From Paenibacillus tritici (GTDB taxonomy: Bacteria > Bacillota > Bacilli > Paenibacillales > Paenibacillaceae), in the NCBI RefSeq assembly GCF_013204885.1, contig NZ_JABMKX010000002.1, positions 186,001-250,000 on the forward strand: a stretch of 64,000 bases of DNA, written 5' to 3'. The position numbers and the translations under genes are program-made. Shown piece by piece: positions 53,548 through 62,068 of this stretch (position 1 is the first letter of the stretch; each line of letters begins with the position of its first letter). Under the pieces are notes generated by a model. It was not told where the DNA came from. It did not search any database and saw only the letters and a list, made by a program, of their open reading frames with translations.

Positions 53548-54040
53548 ACGAACTGCACCTCCTTGGCCATCGAATGCAGATTCCAGCAGCGCGCCATATG
53601 CGTATCACTGAATCTGTGGAGCCGGGGTCCATCCCTTCACAGCTATGCACTTCTTCACTGCAACGTGCTGTGAAATGACAACCGGCCGGCGGCTTAATTA
53701 GATCAGGGGAAGCTTCTGATGATTGGAATCAGCAGCTTACCCTTCTTGTGGTCAAGACGCGGCACTAACCGCACAAGACCTTTGGTGTAACGATGAACCA
53801 GTCACACATTCCGCCGGAGAATTCGTGGGGATATTGGTTAAAGCGAGCCGTCGCATCCTGTAATGCCTACTAGCTTCAGCATTTCAATACCTCGATCATT
53901 TCGCTTCGGCCGCTGACATATTCTGATGTTTGATCAAAACTTCGGTTATCTGTTTGCCCACCTTGATCGCTCAGTTCAAAGAAGTCATCGGGTCTTGAAG
54001 GATCATGCCAATATCTTGCCGCGAATGGATTCCATATGGT
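53548..54040 (-). pseudogene. oppD: Degraded oppD (oligopeptide ABC transporter ATPase)
   Basis: Only fragments of OppD remain, in several frames. From the oppC stop on, one reads EIDHMESIRGK, then after a one-base loss IGMILQDPMTSLN, then GKQITEVLIKHQNMSAAEAK, RGIEMLKLVGI, FNQYPHEFSGGM, RLDHKKGKLLIPI and the end HMARCWNLHSMAKEVQ. The N-terminal 80 or so residues with Walker A are gone, the part between SGGM and RYTKGLV with Walker B is deleted, and stop codons interrupt the rest. The surrounding opp genes are intact. Sequence errors cannot explain losses this large. Confidence 0.9.
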
Positions 54041-54988
54041 CTATTTCTTCAGCTTAGGGTCGAGCGCATCACGCAGACCGTCACCGAAAATGTTAAAGGA
54101 AAGCATCGTTAAGCTGATCAGGATGGCCGGGAACAGGAAACGCCACGGATAATACATCCAGCCAGTCAGTGAGTCACTGATCATTGATCCGAGTGAAGCA
54201 ATAGGAGCCTGTACACCCAGTCCGAGGAAGCTCAGGAACGCCTCGGCAAAAATCGCATTCGGCACAGATAGTGTAATCGTTACGATAATCGGTCCTACAG
54301 CATTCGGCAAAAGATGCTTGAACAGCAGTCTTTTGGAACTTGCACCCATCGAACGTGAAGCCAAGACGAACTCACGGTTCTTCAGCTGCATAATCTCCCC
54401 GCGCACAATCCAGGACATGGTAATCCAGCCTGTTATGGTTAGTGCCAGGATGATGGTTCCAAGGCTTGGCTCAAGGACAACCAAGAGCAGGATAACAACC
54501 AGCAGGTAAGGGATGGAGTACAGAATTTCAGAAATCTTATTCATGATGTTGTCTACACGGCCACCGAAGAAGCCCATAATACCGCCATAGATTACTCCGA
54601 TAAAGAGGTCAATTGCAGCGGCAGCAAGACCGACAATCAGTGAGATACGCGCGCCGTACCAGGTACGGACAAAGATATCACGGCCCAGATCATCTGTACC
54701 AAACCAGTGGTCGGATGAAGGAGGCTTGTTGGTGCTGAGCAGATCGTTAGAATAGTAATTGAACTTTGAGAAGAACGGAGCAAAAATTGCCGCCAGTATG
54801 ATCAGTCCAAGGATACCAAGTGCGGTCATTGCCATTTTGTTCTGGCGCAGACGCTCCCAGGAATCCCGCCAAGCGGACAGACTTTCGCGCTGAATGACTT
54901 CGGCCTGCCGTTCATCAATTCCGATATGACGGAAATCGTCCGGTTTCAGGTTCGCATCCGGCGATACCAAGTTTTTGTCAGAAGCCAA
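54041..54988 (-). CDS. oppC: Oligopeptide ABC transporter permease OppC
   Basis: Inner-membrane permease of 315 residues. A cytoplasmic N-terminal region with the OppC_N motif (SLSAWRDSWERLRQNKMAM) precedes six membrane helices; the permease loop that contacts the ATPases is LASRSMGASSKRLLFKHLLPNAVGPIIV near 208-235. Complete to the usual end GDGLRDALDPKLKK. Its stop codon lies directly at the deletion joint of oppD. Confidence 0.94.
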   Translation of the reverse strand: MASDKNLVSPDANLKPDDFRHIGIDERQAEVIQRESLSAWRDSWERLRQNKMAMTALGILGLIILAAIFAPFFSKFNYYSNDLLSTNKPPSSDHWFGTDDLGRDIFVRTWYGARISLIVGLAAAAIDLFIGVIYGGIMGFFGGRVDNIMNKISEILYSIPYLLVVILLLVVLEPSLGTIILALTITGWITMSWIVRGEIMQLKNREFVLASRSMGASSKRLLFKHLLPNAVGPIIVTITLSVPNAIFAEAFLSFLGLGVQAPIASLGSMISDSLTGWMYYPWRFLFPAILISLTMLSFNIFGDGLRDALDPKLKK

Positions 54989-54991
54989 TGG

Positions 54992-55930
54992 TTAGCCCTC
55001 CTTTCCACCAGTTAGTTTGATACGCGGATCTACAAATACATAAGCAATGTCAGTGATAAACCGGGCCACCATAAGCAGTACACCATAGAAAATGGTAATC
55101 CCCATAATCACGGTATAATCGCGGACACCAATTGCTTCGACAAATTGTTTGCCGATACCGCCGATACCGAAGATCTGCTCGATAACTACAGAACCTGTTA
55201 CGATGTTAGCTGTCATAGGTCCCATATAGGTTACAACCGGCAGAATCCCGTTGCGCAGCACGTGGCGGCTCAGGATAGCTGCCCAGCTTAGGCCCTTGGC
55301 CTTAGCCGTCTTGATGTAATCCGCATGCAGGACTTCCAGCATACTAGATCGCGTTAGCCTCGCTATGAAGGCTATCGGCTGCGCTGATAGTGCGGCGACA
55401 GGCAAGAAATAATACATCGGCCCCTTAAACCCGGAGACCGGGAACATATGGAGCTTGTAGGCAAACACATATTGCAGCAGCGAGGCGACTACAAAGCTCG
55501 GAACCGCAATCCCCAGCACCGCCAGCACCATTGCTGCACTGTCTATAAACTTGCGGTGATAGAGTGCCGCCATCATGCCGAGAAAGACACCGACAATAAC
55601 CGACACAATAATTGCGATAACCCCCAGCTTCAGAGACGCCGAGAATGTCTGGCCGATCAAGTGAGTTACATCCTGATTCAGACGCTTCATGGATACACCA
55701 AGATCACCTTGGACAATTTCACCCAAATACTTGAAATACTGATGATAGAGCGGCTTGTCCAATCCATACTGCTCGTATAAACGCGCTCTTATTTCTGGTG
55801 GAATCTTCTTCTCAGCCGTAAACGGGTCCCCCGGAATAGCTTTCATCAGAAAAAAGGTCGCTGAAATCAGTACGAACAGCGAGACAACCATATAGAAAAA
55901 CTTATTGGCAACATAACGGGCCATCCCCAT
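54992..55930 (-). CDS. oppB: Oligopeptide ABC transporter permease OppB
   Basis: Permease of 312 residues with six membrane helices and the ATPase-contact loop YIKTAKAKGLSWAAILSRHVLRNGILPVVTY near 200-230. N-terminal ARYVANKFFYMVVSLFVLISATFFLMKAIPGDPF is typical of OppB/DppB. ATG at 55930 has AAGGAGG 5 bases upstream. It is 3 bases before oppC. Confidence 0.94.
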   Translation of the reverse strand: MGMARYVANKFFYMVVSLFVLISATFFLMKAIPGDPFTAEKKIPPEIRARLYEQYGLDKPLYHQYFKYLGEIVQGDLGVSMKRLNQDVTHLIGQTFSASLKLGVIAIIVSVIVGVFLGMMAALYHRKFIDSAAMVLAVLGIAVPSFVVASLLQYVFAYKLHMFPVSGFKGPMYYFLPVAALSAQPIAFIARLTRSSMLEVLHADYIKTAKAKGLSWAAILSRHVLRNGILPVVTYMGPMTANIVTGSVVIEQIFGIGGIGKQFVEAIGVRDYTVIMGITIFYGVLLMVARFITDIAYVFVDPRIKLTGGKEG

Positions 55931-56047
55931 CAACACCTCCTTTGACTTTTTTTAAGACACATAATTAGATTTTATGAAAAAATTGGCCATTTGTCTAATT
56001 TCTTATTTTGTAAGTTCGTGAAATGTTTAACAAAAAGCCTGAAATGC

Positions 56048-56087
56048 AAAAAAAAGGGATATATATGGAATTCCACATATATATCCC
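56048..56087 (-). terminator. Strong hairpin between oppA and oppB
   Basis: GGGATATATATG and CATATATATCCC form a perfect 12-bp stem followed by eight T residues on the minus strand. Such hairpins often reduce expression of permease genes relative to the binding protein. Confidence 0.9.
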
Positions 56088-56150
56088 GAAGTGTACTGCT
56101 CCCTTCAGACTACCACTATTCAGTTAAGCAATCTCAAGGTTCTGCCAAAC

Positions 56151-57869
56151 TTAGTGCTCGAGCAGATAGCCGCGAGTGAAGTCAATGGCACCACTGAAGT
56201 CAAGAGTTACACCTTTGAGGTACTCTTTACTCAGGGAGTTGTTTGTGTAGTAGTAGAACGGAATCAGAATCATATCATCCTGGATGATCATTTTTTCTGC
56301 TTGAGCAAACAATTCTTGACGTTTTGCCAGGTCGGAGCTTGTTTTAGCTTCGTTAATCAGCTTGTCATACTCAGGGTTAGCGTAACCTGTATCATTGTTA
56401 CCGCCGCCTGTTACCCACATATCCAGGAAGGTCATTGGATCATTGTAATCCGCAGTCCAGCCGGCACGTGCGATCTGGTAGTTCAGGTTCTGACGGTTGT
56501 CGATAAATACAGCCCATTCCTGGTTCACAGTGTTAACAGTGATACCCAGAGCCTGTTTCCACATATCAGCTACAGCCAAAGCAATTTTCTTGTGGCCTTC
56601 ACTTGTGTTGTAAGACAGTTCAACCGGTGGCAGTGCAGTCAGGCCTTCTTCAGCCAGACCTTCAGCCAGCAACTTCTTAGCTCCTTCAATATCTTCTTTG
56701 AAGTAGTCGTCTTTGACTGCATTACGGAATTCACCGTCAGCGCCGGCGATACCCGGAGGTACATAACCAAATGCAGGGATTTGTCCACCCAATGTTACAT
56801 TGTCGATCAGTGCCTGACGGTTAATAGACATTGCCAGGGCTTTACGGATTTTAACGTTGTCGAACGGTTTTTCTGTGATGTTGAATTCATAGTAGTAGGT
56901 ACTTGCGATACCTTTTCTCTGGAACTCGTTAGGAAGCTCTTTCTGTACGATTGGAATCTGTTCCTGCGGGATTTCACCGTGTGGTGCGCCAGCACGGTCA
57001 AGTTCGCCGTTCTTGTAGCTCAGCAGTTCAGTTGCGCCGCTGTTAACCAAGGAGAAGTCAATTTTGGCCAGCTTAATGCTAGCAGCATCCCAATACTTAT
57101 CGTTCTTGCTTACTTGCAGGGATTGGCCGGTAGTCCACTCAGTCAAGGTGAACGCACCGTTAGTGATCATAGTATCTTTGCTTGTTGCCCATTTCGCATT
57201 ACCCTCAACGGATTTGTGTACAGGGTAATAAGTATAGAAGGACAGAAGTCCAAGGAAGTAAGGAGTAGGTGCTTTCAGCGTAACTTCAAGAGTTTTCGCG
57301 TCAACAGCTTTTACGCCCACTTGATTGAAATCTGTAATTTTCTTTCCATAATATTCTTCAGCATTCTTCAGGTAGTACAATTGGTAAGCATATGGTGCGG
57401 TAGGATCTGTGTTTGGATCCAGCACGATTTTCCAAGCGCGAACAAAGTCAGCAGCCTCTACAGGGTCGCCGTTGCTCCATTGTGCATCACGCAGGTGGAA
57501 AGTATATACCAGTCCGTCAGCGGAAACATCCCACTTCTCGGCAATACCTGGCTCAGCTTGGCCAGTCTCATCATTCATGCGGGTCAAGCCTTCATACATA
57601 GTTTTCAGGACGGTGTTGGCTTGGCTGTCCTGAGCTTGTGCAGGGTTAAAAGTAGGTGGTTCTGCAGTCAGGTTAACTCTCAGTGTCTGGTCAGCAGCCA
57701 GTTTCTCGTCACCTGTTGTTCCTGTGTTCGTGCTGCCCTCTGGTGCAGTCGTCGCCGCTGCATTGGTGCCGCTGTTTGCATTGTTCTTGTTTCCGCCGCA
57801 GCCAGCAAGCACTGTGCCGATAACCAAAACTAATGCGAACATGAGCAATAGACTTTTACTCTTCTTCAT
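56151..57869 (-). CDS. oppA: Oligopeptide-binding lipoprotein OppA
   Basis: Substrate-binding lipoprotein of 572 residues for peptide import. Lipoprotein signal peptide with lipobox VLAGC (Cys24), a low-complexity Asn/Thr/Ala linker (25-55), then the SBP family 5 fold: LRVNLTAEPPTFNPAQAQDSQA near 63, YTFHLRDAQWSNGDPVEAADFV near 122-143, and the C-terminal NSLSKEYLKGV. LspA in this window would process it. Followed by a strong hairpin, then oppB. Upstream is a TATAAT box near 57911 without a clear -35. Confidence 0.94.
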   Translation of the reverse strand: MKKSKSLLLMFALVLVIGTVLAGCGGNKNNANSGTNAAATTAPEGSTNTGTTGDEKLAADQTLRVNLTAEPPTFNPAQAQDSQANTVLKTMYEGLTRMNDETGQAEPGIAEKWDVSADGLVYTFHLRDAQWSNGDPVEAADFVRAWKIVLDPNTDPTAPYAYQLYYLKNAEEYYGKKITDFNQVGVKAVDAKTLEVTLKAPTPYFLGLLSFYTYYPVHKSVEGNAKWATSKDTMITNGAFTLTEWTTGQSLQVSKNDKYWDAASIKLAKIDFSLVNSGATELLSYKNGELDRAGAPHGEIPQEQIPIVQKELPNEFQRKGIASTYYYEFNITEKPFDNVKIRKALAMSINRQALIDNVTLGGQIPAFGYVPPGIAGADGEFRNAVKDDYFKEDIEGAKKLLAEGLAEEGLTALPPVELSYNTSEGHKKIALAVADMWKQALGITVNTVNQEWAVFIDNRQNLNYQIARAGWTADYNDPMTFLDMWVTGGGNNDTGYANPEYDKLINEAKTSSDLAKRQELFAQAEKMIIQDDMILIPFYYYTNNSLSKEYLKGVTLDFSGAIDFTRGYLLEH

Positions 57870-58019
57870 CTAGCAGTTCCCCCTAAATAGAATGTGGTAT
57901 ATGGTTTATGATTATACAACCAGTGGTCAAAAAAATCTAGAGCAATATTTTCTGAAAACGACTTTTTTTTAATTCTTTAAAATTTTGTGACGTTGACGCT
58001 TCACCGGAGCAGTGGAACG

Positions 58020-58406
58020 TTACATCGCTTGTGATATGTATTGAATGAGGCCTACAATCATAAATAATACGTAACCTACGCCGAGAAAAAAGAAAGAAAG
58101 CCGCCATACTGCACGGAGTAGCCTTTTTCCGTCTACCCCTCCTTTGAGCCGGTTTTGCGCGCCGCCAATCAGTCCGGCGGATATTAATACAATAAGTAGT
58201 ATAAGAAAGAATCCAAAGGTTGAATTAAAAACAATATTGAACAGTCCAGAAACTGACAGCAGCAGAAACAATGTAGTGATGTCCATTGCCATCATCATCG
58301 TTTTTCTTTTATCATGCCTTAACCCAATCCCTGCGAAATACACAATCAAAAAAGGAACAATCGGAATAACGCTTAACACGCCGAACGAATTCCGGAGAAA
58401 TTCCAA
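58020..58406 (-). CDS. DUF3397 family membrane protein
   Basis: A 128-residue protein with four hydrophobic segments (about 8-25, 40-58, 66-82 and 100-122) and a conserved basic loop GIGLRHDKRKTMMMAMDITT between the first two. It matches the DUF3397 family, which is usually coded next to panE, bshC and mraZ. No function is known. TTG start with GAGGTGAGG upstream. It follows panE by 6 bases. Confidence 0.78.
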   Translation of the reverse strand: MEFLRNSFGVLSVIPIVPFLIVYFAGIGLRHDKRKTMMMAMDITTLFLLLSVSGLFNIVFNSTFGFFLILLIVLISAGLIGGAQNRLKGGVDGKRLLRAVWRLSFFFLGVGYVLFMIVGLIQYISQAM

Positions 58407-58412
58407 ACAGCC

Positions 58413-59393
58413 TCACCTCTCCCTCACAGTCATGCCTTCTACCAGCCCGCAGATCCAGCGGTGCAGCGGAGCCTCAACGCCCCTTTGCAGTCCAATATTC
58501 ACAATGCTTCCATTAATCCAGCGAATCTCCGTCTCCCGGTCAGCAAGCACATCGGCCAGCATGGATGAAATATTGCCCGCCGTCGCGCGGCATACTTCAA
58601 GAATAGCCTCCCAGGTCTGCTGCTTAAGGGTAATCCCGCAGGCATCGAATATACGGGCGGCCTCTGCATACAGTTCCTTCATGAGCTGTACACGTTCAGG
58701 GGAAGCCAGCAATTCGCCGTTCGGGACCCGCCATATTGCGGTTAGAGGATTAATTACAGCATTGATCATGAGCTTCCGGTAAATGATGGTATCCACTTCT
58801 TTCGACAGAGAAGCGTTGAATCCTGCTGCGCTCAGAGCTTTTATGAAACTAATTACTGCAGCAGGTTCAGAATCCGGCAGAGCTGTTTCATTAATATGGA
58901 TAGATGAGCTGCTCTTTCCTATACATATTTCCCCTTTACCTGCATGAATAACCTCTGTTAATGTTTTCCTCTTGGCCGCCTCTGTTGTTACAGCCGCCCA
59001 GATGGATGACTCCGGCAGCAGCTCCTGAAGCAGCTCCAGGTGTCCGCAGCCGTTCTGGAATCCTATCATTATAAGTTTCCGGTCCTTAAGGGGCTGAAGA
59101 AGCTCCGGAAAAGCTTCATGAAGCACCTTTTGTTTGACGGTGATCAATGTAACATCCCCGGGATCGGTCAGCTGCCGCTGCGCATACTTCCCCACCGGTT
59201 CAGCAGAGAAGCTCCCGCCTGCCAGCAGCATTGCTGCTCTGTCGTCTTCATAGCTAAGCGTTAGCCCGTGCTCCGTCAAAGCCCGGCTCTGCTGCTCACT
59301 CCGGCACCATATCCGCACTTCAGCTCCGCCAGCGATAAGCTTGCCTGTCAGCAGCAGCCCCAGAGAGCCCGCGCCGATCACATCTATTCTCAT
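58413..59393 (-). CDS. panE: 2-dehydropantoate 2-reductase
   Basis: NADPH-dependent ketopantoate reductase of 326 residues in pantothenate/CoA synthesis. NADPH motif VIGAGSLGLLLTGKL at 5-19, TVKQKV near 85, QNGCGH near 113, C-terminal helical domain with YRKLMINAVINPLTAIWRVPNGELL near 205-229 and NISSMLADVLADRETEIRWING near 278-299 containing the conserved Asn, Ser and Glu. In B. subtilis panE (ylbQ) also lies next to bshC. ATG with GGAAGG upstream. Confidence 0.9.
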   Translation of the reverse strand: MRIDVIGAGSLGLLLTGKLIAGGAEVRIWCRSEQQSRALTEHGLTLSYEDDRAAMLLAGGSFSAEPVGKYAQRQLTDPGDVTLITVKQKVLHEAFPELLQPLKDRKLIMIGFQNGCGHLELLQELLPESSIWAAVTTEAAKRKTLTEVIHAGKGEICIGKSSSSIHINETALPDSEPAAVISFIKALSAAGFNASLSKEVDTIIYRKLMINAVINPLTAIWRVPNGELLASPERVQLMKELYAEAARIFDACGITLKQQTWEAILEVCRATAGNISSMLADVLADRETEIRWINGSIVNIGLQRGVEAPLHRWICGLVEGMTVRER

Positions 59394-59467
59394 GCCAATG
59401 CCGCCTTCCAGCCAAGCTCCAATAATTTTCCTAATTATATCCTGCCCGTCTCTTCAAAAGCAAAACA

Positions 59468-59512
59468 AAAAACCCTGCAACACTGGTGCTATACGGCACT
59501 GGAGCTGCAAGG
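59468..59512 (-). terminator. Terminator of rsfA
   Basis: On the minus strand AACCTTGCAG...CAGTGC and GCAC...TTGCAGGGTT arms, then TTTTTG. Confidence 0.8.
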
Positions 59513-59529
59513 TTCGCTGTATTCCTATT

Positions 59530-60177
59530 CTATTCAATCCGTTCCAGGTTTCCATTCGCGTCCATTTTAAACCGGGTCTTCTCTTCATCCTCTTCATTAA
59601 GAAAAGCAAGTCTGCGGGCACGGTCCATAATCTGGATCAGCGCCTTGTAATCATCATTGACCACTCGGTAATCGCTTTGGGCCAGATTGACTTCCTTGGA
59701 CAAGCGTTCATTCTCAATTCTAAGCTCTGTGAGTTCATCTTCCTTCTCACGCAGATCCCGCTCCAGCATCTTAAGCTGTCTGCCAGCCTCCTGGAACGTT
59801 CCTTTCCATTGTCTCAGAAACCGGATCACAGCATCAATAGACAAGCTGTTCTCGCTTAAGCCTTCGCTGCGTCCATAGTCTTCCTCAATGTCTCCCAGAA
59901 TTAATCCGGCGACTTGCGCCCCCCGGGAGGACGGCTGTTTTTTCAGATAACTCCGTTTCTGCCGCTGGCTCTTGGCAATTCCGATAGCATCCTCGTAACT
60001 TTTGCGCACGCAGCTGTTCCAGCGGAAACCGCAGGCAGCCGACGTTCTGCCGATTTTCTCACCCACCTCTTCAAAAGCAGCAAGCTGTGTGCTGCCTTCA
60101 CGGATATGACGCAGCGTTATTTCTGCCAATATCAGATCATCTTCCGCACTCCAAGCATCCTGTCTAACGGCTGTCAT
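59530..60177 (-). CDS. rsfA: RsfA-family prespore transcription regulator
   Basis: A 215-residue DNA-binding protein. The N-terminal Myb/SANT-like domain (about 5-62) shows the three tryptophan/aromatic spacing: DAWSAEDDLILAEITLRHI, FEEVGEKIGRTSAACGFRWNS. A long coiled coil follows (about 125-190, ERDLREKEDELTELRIENERL). RsfA tunes sigma-F-controlled genes in the B. subtilis forespore, and it is in the same neighbourhood there (ylbO, near panE and bshC). ATG at 60177 has AGGAGGG upstream. Confidence 0.87.
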   Translation of the reverse strand: MTAVRQDAWSAEDDLILAEITLRHIREGSTQLAAFEEVGEKIGRTSAACGFRWNSCVRKSYEDAIGIAKSQRQKRSYLKKQPSSRGAQVAGLILGDIEEDYGRSEGLSENSLSIDAVIRFLRQWKGTFQEAGRQLKMLERDLREKEDELTELRIENERLSKEVNLAQSDYRVVNDDYKALIQIMDRARRLAFLNEEDEEKTRFKMDANGNLERIE

Positions 60178-60522
60178 AAAGCCAAACCCTCCTAACAACA
60201 TCATGAAATAACCATCTTCAGAACCGGCAGCTCCGCCGGGTAGTGAATAGGGATAAAAGCTGCTTACTCCATTTCTATGCCTCTATTAGAGTTCATAGAA
60301 TCTATTTGATACTAAATTGTATTGCCAATTTGTCTGCACCTCATACTACCTTTGCTATAAATTCTCTTTTCAGCCGTAAAAGGCTTGTGTCAATTATAAA
60401 AATCATATTTTTTATAAATTTCTGTAATTTTTTCGATGAATTCGTTTACAGTGTTTTAGACAGCCGTTATAATGAATGGTAAGCAGCAGTAGCCGGATTC
60501 ATACTGGAAGGGGGACCCTCTC
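60178..60522. other. Divergent gap between rsfA and the DUF2626 gene
   Basis: 345 bases, AT-rich in the middle. The right part holds the DUF2626 promoter. The left part should hold the rsfA promoter; I found no convincing sigma-F or sigma-A match. No gene seen. Confidence 0.5.
60445..60473 (+). promoter_or_regulatory. Sigma-A promoter of the DUF2626 gene
   Basis: TTTACA (60445-60450), 17 bases, TATAAT (60468-60473). Confidence 0.88.
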
Positions 60523-60759
60523 TTGGACCGCATGTTTCGCGTATTGGGATTTTTCACACTCGCCATCGGACTTATGGCTTTTGCCGGTAATCTCACGGAA
60601 ATGGCCCTGTTATTCTTTTTGCAAACCGCTTTTTTTGTGATTTTGGGGTACATGAAGTTTACGGAAAAGACCTACATCCTGCTCTTTTGGGGCTATATGA
60701 TCCTGACGTTTACAGGCTTCAGCTACTGGACGATATTTGAAATGGGATTGCCGCTGTAA
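60523..60759 (+). CDS. DUF2626 family small membrane protein
   Basis: A 78-residue protein with three hydrophobic segments, beginning DRMFRVLGFFTLAIG, and close in length and pattern to B. subtilis YqgY. TTG start with GGGGGA upstream. Function unknown. Strong promoter and own terminator, so a monocistronic gene. Confidence 0.8.
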   Translation: MDRMFRVLGFFTLAIGLMAFAGNLTEMALLFFLQTAFFVILGYMKFTEKTYILLFWGYMILTFTGFSYWTIFEMGLPL

Positions 60760-60777
60760 CGCATATATATAGGAACG

Positions 60778-60823
60778 AAACGGATATGGCTTCTTGCCTT
60801 AAGGAAGCATCTCCGTTTTTTTG
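60778..60823 (+). terminator. Terminator of the DUF2626 gene
   Basis: AACGGA...GCTTC and GGAAGC...TCCGTT arms followed by TTTTTTG. Confidence 0.88.
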
Positions 60824-60868
60824 TTTGCAGAATTATAGTTCCGGGAGTTCAAAAACAGGGTATGATAT

Positions 60869-60909
60869 TTTAACAGGCCGAAACATATGTTTAGTATAGC
60901 CCTGTTAAA
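60869..60909. promoter_or_regulatory. 9-bp inverted repeat upstream of the coiled-coil gene
   Basis: TTTAACAGG (60869-60877) and CCTGTTAAA (60901-60909), spacer 23 bases, lie 22 bases before the predicted start. A weak promoter (TTTAAC-17-TAGTAT) is embedded, so an operator is plausible. Confidence 0.45.
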
Positions 60910-60931
60910 CTCTGCTCAAGGTGGTGATGTG

Positions 60932-62068
60932 GTGTTATTCCGTAATTGCTTACGCCGGTTATTCGCAGCCGTATTCATTCTCACCTGCATCCTTGTGCCG
61001 CCGGCTTCCACGGTATATCTGTCTGCCGGTACCGGCTCCAGCTCTGGAGTCAGTGCTTCGCCGCCCTCTATGCCGGATAATGAAGAAACCCGCAAACTGC
61101 TGGAGCAGACGCTCTCCTCTGCAGAGATTGAACGCGAAATTGCCCGGATTACTGTGGAGCAGCAGACACTCGAACACGAAGTCGCGATGCTGGAGAAGCA
61201 GGCAGCCGACAAGCAGACGAGTATCGCGGATAAGCAGGAACAGGCCGGTGCGGTTGTGCGGGCGTATTATATGGGGGAACGGGACGGACTTCTTACAGCC
61301 TTCCTGTCTGCCAAAAGTATCAGCAGATTGCTCGCTCTAGTCGATTATTATGAGATTATTATGGGGCAGGACCGGAGAACGCTCACGGAGTATGAGGATC
61401 AGTATAAAGATCTGAAGAGCACGCTCACAGCCGCCCAGCGCAGCAGCAAGGAGCTTACAGAGCTCAAAACTGCACTTGAAGAGCAGCAGACACGTGTGCT
61501 CGCCTTGAATAAGGAAATCGAAGGCGGTATTCAGGCCAGTACAGATCCCGCGAGTATGGAGCGTCTGCTGGAGGAGTTCAGCAAATATTGGGAGAGTATC
61601 GGACTTCATGAGGTACGGACCTACTTCAAAGCATTAGCGTCAGCCATGAAGCATCTGCCGGAGTTCGTCCAGAACCGGGATGGCGTGCTGGTCCGCAAGG
61701 GGATGACTTATAATCTGGCGCTTTCGCAAGAGGATCTGAATACGTTCCTGGTCTCGCAGAACAAGTTATTCCAGGATTTCCGCTTCGAGTTCAAGGACCA
61801 TTCGATTACGGCTACGGGACAAAGCGGGGGCTTGTCGCTGTCGCTGACCGGACGGTATACCATCCAAAAGGAGCCGGTCAACGGCTTGATGTTCCATGTT
61901 GATCATGTAGTCTTCAATGGGCTGGAGCTGCCGGATACGACCCGCCAGGCTCTGGAGGAAGAATTCGATCTCGGCTTCTATCCGTCCAAAATCGTCTCCT
62001 TCCTGCAGGCCACCGAGGTATCCAGCTCGGATGGCATCCTCCATGTGAAGCTGTCCCTCTCATTCTGA
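60932..62068 (+). CDS. Exported coiled-coil protein (PcsB N-terminal-like)
   Basis: Predicted exported protein of 378 residues. A signal peptide (basic start LFRNCLRRLFAAVFILTCILVPPAST) is followed by coiled coil at about 50-115 and 145-205 with a RAYYMGERDGLLTAFLSAKSISRLLALVDYYE segment between, which resembles the hinge of PcsB/CwlO-type peptidoglycan hydrolase coiled-coil domains. The last 150 residues form a beta-rich domain (GLSLSLTGRYTIQKEPVNGLMFHVDHVVFNGL) I do not recognise; no CHAP or NlpC/P60 catalytic domain is present. GTG start with AAGGTGG 7 bases upstream. It ends convergent with, and overlaps by 9 bases, the next gene. Confidence 0.7.
   Translation: MLFRNCLRRLFAAVFILTCILVPPASTVYLSAGTGSSSGVSASPPSMPDNEETRKLLEQTLSSAEIEREIARITVEQQTLEHEVAMLEKQAADKQTSIADKQEQAGAVVRAYYMGERDGLLTAFLSAKSISRLLALVDYYEIIMGQDRRTLTEYEDQYKDLKSTLTAAQRSSKELTELKTALEEQQTRVLALNKEIEGGIQASTDPASMERLLEEFSKYWESIGLHEVRTYFKALASAMKHLPEFVQNRDGVLVRKGMTYNLALSQEDLNTFLVSQNKLFQDFRFEFKDHSITATGQSGGLSLSLTGRYTIQKEPVNGLMFHVDHVVFNGLELPDTTRQALEEEFDLGFYPSKIVSFLQATEVSSSDGILHVKLSLSF

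Noticed and set aside
56091-57833. A 580-codon open frame on the plus strand
   Set aside because: Antisense to oppA and without any recognisable domain or ribosome site.
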